A stretch of DNA of 64,000 nucleotides from Pseudomonadota bacterium (GTDB lineage Bacteria > Myxococcota_A > Polyangia > Haliangiales > Haliangiaceae), in assembly GCA_023428295.1 (NCBI GenBank), contig JAEYYV010000074.1:9710-73709 (forward strand), in the 5' to 3' direction. The position numbers and the translations under genes are program-made. Positions 59,920 to 64,000 of the stretch are shown here, piece after piece. Position 1 is the stretch's first letter. Each line of letters begins with the position of its first letter. The notes below the pieces were generated by a model that searched no databases, was not told where the DNA came from, and was given only the letters and a program-made list of their open reading frames with translations.

Positions 59920-61035
59920 TCACCGGCGGAAGACGTTCAGTATGCCTCGGACCGGCGTGTCGTTCTCCATGCGAAGTGTCGTCGGTTCGAGGCGCTCGGC
60001 GGCAAAGCCGTGCGCGTCCGCGAGCCGGCGGATGTACGCCTCGGAGTGGCGGTAGCGGAACGTGTCTTGAAGCGCGATGTCGTCGCCTTCGCCGACCTCC
60101 GTCGAGAAGGCGAGGAGGCCACCGGGGCGCAGCGCTGCGGCACACGCGGCGAACGTGGTGTCGAGCGTCGCGAGATAGATCAGCACGTCCGCGGCGACGA
60201 CGAGGTCGGCATCGCGCACGCGCTCGAGCGTCGCGCGCAGATCTTCGACGTACAGCTCGTCGTACAGCGCGCGCTCTCTCGCTCGCACGATCATGCGAGG
60301 CGACAGATCCGAGCCGATCAGCGTGCGCGCCCACTCGCGGACCTCGACGCCCGCGAGGCCGGTACCGCAGCCGAGATCCACGATCGTCCAGCCGCGCGCC
60401 GGTGGAGCCTCGATGCTCGCGATCACCTCTGCGAGCGCGCGCGGGACGTTGTACGCGAGCTTCGCGAGGTGCGTGTCGAACGTCGACGCGTAGCTATCGA
60501 ACAGCTCGGCGACGAGGCCGGGGCGCGGCTCGTGCGGAGCGTCGCCGCGCTTCTCGCCGGTGAGCGCCTCGAGCATGAACTGCGCGTCGGTGTTGCGCGG
60601 ATCGCGACGGAGGAGACGGCGCAAGACGCCGATCGCTTCGCGTGTCCGTCCCGATCGCACGTGATGCTTGGCGAGGCGCTCGAACGCCAACGTGCCCGTC
60701 GAGTCGAGCTTGATCGCGATCTCCATCGTCGAGACGGCGATGTCGTCGTTGCCGGTCATCGCATACGCGGAGCCGAGCGCGAGGTGCACGGGCGCGAAGT
60801 CGGGCGCCGCGTCGCGCGCACGCTCGAGCAGATCGATCGCGCCCATCGCGTTATCGCGATCGATCATCACGAGGCCGAGCAGCGTGATCACGCCGACGTG
60901 CCCGGGCGAGAGCGCGAGTGCTTCGCGATACAGCGCCTCCGACTCGGAGAGCTCGCCCCGCTCGTTGTGGTCCTTCGCGAGGGCGAGGAGCTCGTCGAGC
61001 GTGCGCGGCGGTGGCTTCGCCTTCTTGCGCTTCAC
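59920..61035 (-). CDS. TPR-repeat SAM-dependent methyltransferase
   Basis: This is a 371-aa protein with a GTG start at 61035 overlapping the acyltransferase stop. Residues ~15-160 contain TPR units (ALYREALALSPGHVGVITLL, AIDLLERARDAAPDFAPVHL). The C-terminal domain has the SAM-binding loop WTIVDLGCGTGLAGVEVREW, the acidic GSDLSPRMI and LVVAADVLIYLATLD, typical of class I methyltransferases in the UbiE/MxaB-like group. The TPR part presumably binds the protein or carrier holding the substrate. The gene for the cupin/MetRS-like protein starts 23 bases downstream. Confidence 0.9.
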   Translation of the reverse strand: MKRKKAKPPPRTLDELLALAKDHNERGELSESEALYREALALSPGHVGVITLLGLVMIDRDNAMGAIDLLERARDAAPDFAPVHLALGSAYAMTGNDDIAVSTMEIAIKLDSTGTLAFERLAKHHVRSGRTREAIGVLRRLLRRDPRNTDAQFMLEALTGEKRGDAPHEPRPGLVAELFDSYASTFDTHLAKLAYNVPRALAEVIASIEAPPARGWTIVDLGCGTGLAGVEVREWARTLIGSDLSPRMIVRARERALYDELYVEDLRATLERVRDADLVVAADVLIYLATLDTTFAACAAALRPGGLLAFSTEVGEGDDIALQDTFRYRHSEAYIRRLADAHGFAAERLEPTTLRMENDTPVRGILNVFRR

Positions 61036-61925
61036 TAGCCCTCGAACGCGTAGAGCTTCGAGGCTCCCCAGTTGTCGATCCAGCGCGGATCGTCGTCGGC
61101 AACGCGGCCGGCCATGATGTCGGCGCGCAGCTCCTTCTCGCGCAGCGAGAGCTTCTTCACCTCGGCCATCATGAGGTCCGCGCACTTCTTGTAGAGCGTG
61201 GGGCGCGGCTTCTCGGCGGCGAGCGCGGAGTAATCGATCGGCGGTCCGAAGATCGACACGATCGCTCGGCTGCGCCGCGCCTCACTTGTGTACGTGACGC
61301 GAATGTCGTCGACGATGTTGTTGCCGAGCCCGTTGATGAAGCCCGGGATCACGGTCGGCTTGGCGAGCAGCGCGACCTTGCCAGCGCCCGGCTGTGCGGG
61401 GAGCAGCTCGTACGGATCGGGACCCTTGCCGCGCGTTCCTTCGGGGTGCATCCCGAGGACGCTGTCCTTGCGCTTCAGGATCTCGACCATGCGATCGAGC
61501 GCCTCCTCGTTGAGCGCGCGGCGCTCTTTGTCGCGGAAGATCGGCGGGTACATCGCGCCGCCCGCGATGGCGGCGTTGATCGCGATGCCGAGGGCCTTGT
61601 CGTAGAAGAAGTTCGACCGGACCGGGAACTGGAGCGACTTCGCCCACCCGACCTTGCCCATGTAGCAGGCGAGGAGCATGGCGTAGGAGTCGAAGAAGCT
61701 GCGGTGGTTGGCCACGATCATCACGCCGGACGGCGGCTGCAGCGCCTTCAGGTCATCGAGCCCCTCCACGATCATTCGCTTGGAGATGCCCGCGCGGACC
61801 CAGACATAGGAAATTCCGCGAAGAAAACGGGTCTGGAGCCACTTCCCGCGAGGGTTTTCGTTGGCGAGCTCGCCGAACTTGAGGGCGAGCTTCTCGATGC
61901 GGCTGAGCGGCGCGTCCTGAGCCAT
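61035..61925 (-). CDS. lysophospholipid acyltransferase family protein (PlsC-like)
   Basis: This is a 296-aa membrane-associated acyltransferase with ATG at 61925 (a TTG 39 bases upstream is possible). The HX4D catalytic motif is in VANHRSFFDSYAM, and the substrate-phosphate motif is in GMHPEGTRGKG. PVIPGFINGLGNN is the usual fourth block. PlsC-like enzymes esterify lysophosphatidate or related lipids; the true acceptor is unknown. It heads the minus-strand operon leading to the TPR-methyltransferase (overlap TAGTG) and faces away from nuoE across 183 bases. Confidence 0.9.
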   Translation of the reverse strand: MAQDAPLSRIEKLALKFGELANENPRGKWLQTRFLRGISYVWVRAGISKRMIVEGLDDLKALQPPSGVMIVANHRSFFDSYAMLLACYMGKVGWAKSLQFPVRSNFFYDKALGIAINAAIAGGAMYPPIFRDKERRALNEEALDRMVEILKRKDSVLGMHPEGTRGKGPDPYELLPAQPGAGKVALLAKPTVIPGFINGLGNNIVDDIRVTYTSEARRSRAIVSIFGPPIDYSALAAEKPRPTLYKKCADLMMAEVKKLSLREKELRADIMAGRVADDDPRWIDNWGASKLYAFEG

Positions 61926-62037
61926 GGCCGCACGAGATATCACGGTCGCGATCGAGAGGGCCAAGGGGCGCGGCGTTTTGACGCGGGGAAGTAGCTCAAC
62001 CCCACGATCCCCAAGCGTTGTTTAGGTGGCCGATCGA

Positions 62038-62066
62038 TAGACAGCGGCGAACCAGCGGACTAATTT
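62038..62066 (+). promoter_or_regulatory. candidate promoter of the nuo operon
   Basis: TAGACA (62038-62043) is followed after 17 bases by TAATTT (62061-62066), about 43 bases before the nuoE ATG. TAGACA matches the -35 proposed for the haem lipoprotein gene. The -10 is less typical, so confidence is limited. The rest of the 183-base gap to the acyltransferase shows nothing else clear. Confidence 0.4.
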
Positions 62067-62108
62067 TCGCCCGCTTACCGACTCGGTTAGGCACGGGGCA
62101 ACCACTCG

Positions 62109-62623
62109 ATGTCACTCGAATTCTCCGCCGACGCCCAGAAGAAAATCGCGGCGCTGTGCGAGCGCTATCTCCCGGCTTCCAAGACCAAGAAGCCCGTGGT
62201 GATGGCTGCTCTGCACCTCGCACAAAAAGAGTTTGGTCACCTGAGCGAGGACGCGATGCGCCTCGTGGCGACCACGCTCGACCTTCCGTACGCGCACGTG
62301 TACGGGGTCGCGACCTTCTACACGATGTACAAGCTCGAGCCTGCGGGCACGACGACGATCCGCATGTGCACGAACATCTCGTGCATGTTGCGCGACGGAT
62401 ACGACGTGCTCGCGCAGTTCGAGAAGCAGCTCGGCGTGAAGAAGGGCGGCACCACGGCGAACAAGAAGTTCCACCTCGTCGAGGAGGAGTGCATCGCCGC
62501 CTGTGCAAACGCACCGTGCGCGGTGGTCGGCACGAAGTACTTCCTCGATATCGCGCCCGGTGATGTCGCGAAGATCATCGCGGAGCTCGAGCGCGATCCG
62601 TCGCCCGAATCGGAGGTCGTGTA

Positions 62624-62624
<1 letters not shown>
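62109..62624 (+). CDS. nuoE: NADH-quinone oxidoreductase subunit E
   Basis: This 171-aa 24-kDa subunit of complex I carries the N1a [2Fe-2S] cluster. The ligands are visible: MCTNISCML (two Cys) and EEECIAACANAPCAVV (two Cys). The N-terminal helical domain with VVMAALHLAQKEFGHLSED and VYGVATFYTMYKLEP is typical. It passes electrons beside NuoF at the matrix-side arm. The stop overlaps the nuoF start (TAATG). Being first in the run, it probably opens an operon nuoEF-G and so on. Confidence 0.96.
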
Positions 62625-63955
<1,331 letters not shown>

Positions 63956-63957
63956 TC

Positions 63958-64000
63958 ATGACGACGCGCCTTTTGATCCTCATCACCAGCGCGGCGATCG
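63958..64000 (+). CDS. start of a further gene in the nuo region, partial
   Basis: An ATG at 63958, three bases after the nuoF stop, opens a frame that leaves the window after 14 codons (MTTRLLILITSAAI). The hydrophobic start resembles an N-terminal membrane segment, whereas NuoG would normally begin with a ferredoxin-like domain. Too little is visible to name it. Confidence 0.45.
   Translation, partial: MTTRLLILITSAAI

Noticed and set aside
59897..60334. N-terminal extension of the cupin/MetRS-like frame to 60334
   Set aside because: The extra residues are Arg-rich shadow sequence opposite the 3' part of the TPR-methyltransferase gene. The cupin begins normally after ATG 59896.

Overview
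This GC-rich window has strong codon-position bias, many GTG and TTG starts, and genes packed with 1- or 4-nt overlaps. It probably comes from a chromosome of a myxobacterium-like organism (Myxococcota, formerly Deltaproteobacteria). The clues are a Ser/Thr kinase and a pseudokinase, PilZ-like proteins, delta-60-repeat, LamG and CFI-box surface proteins, eleven predicted lipoproteins, and a NADH dehydrogenase operon. The exact family cannot be fixed by eye. I saw no rRNA, tRNA, tmRNA, CRISPR array, insertion sequence or prophage.

Layout. 1-11057: an edge-truncated CrtC/AttH-like gene, an unknown protein, an EEP-family hydrolase, a helical-repeat protein, a MarR regulator, a TetR/diiron-protein pair with a palindromic operator, a large M16 protease lipoprotein, an LCM-type methyltransferase with a coupled unknown gene, glyoxalase I and SmpB. 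11058-16495: an SDR, then the arginine operon argC / argJ-argB fusion / argR behind ArgR-like sites, then a convergent DUF4261 gene. 16593-18820: a delta-60-repeat lipoprotein, then a double-glycine-leader peptide gene with a 56-aa membrane-protein gene directly behind it, a candidate bacteriocin/immunity pair. 18817-23830 (minus): a six-gene overlapping operon ending proB-proA-rsfS-rlmH.

23860-32394: prepilin peptidase, membrane pseudokinase, PilZ-like J-protein, short Hsp70, thioredoxin lipoprotein and a CFI-box exported protein, nearly all overlapping. 32391-37949: S9 peptidase, then the mannose-nucleotide genes manC, a phosphomannomutase and a ROK sugar kinase. 37946-42315 (minus): a LamG lipoprotein and a TonB-receptor group with a His-rich protein, suggestive of metal uptake. 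42370-44401 (minus): hemD-hemB and a DUF4177-like gene. 44435-49403: small membrane protein and lipoprotein genes, a clear intrinsic terminator and a Ser/Thr kinase with TPR-like repeats.

49564-56839 is a signalling island. It holds a haem-binding lipoprotein, an H-NOX sensor with an HNOBA-SpoIIE/PP2C phosphatase, a CheA-like kinase, a STAS protein and an RsbW-like ATPase on the minus strand. Diverging from these are four response-regulator genes, two of them PilZ-receiver fusions. I propose a haem/NO-gated partner switch joined to a phosphorelay. 56836-61925 (minus) holds a PlsC-type acyltransferase, a TPR-methyltransferase, a cupin/methionyl-tRNA-synthetase-like fusion and a FAD oxidoreductase, which resembles a small biosynthetic or tailoring operon. 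62109-64000 begins a complex I operon (nuoE, nuoF, start of another gene).

The items most worth testing are the bacteriocin pair, the cupin-MetRS fusion, the H-NOX partner switch and the ArgJ-ArgB fusion.
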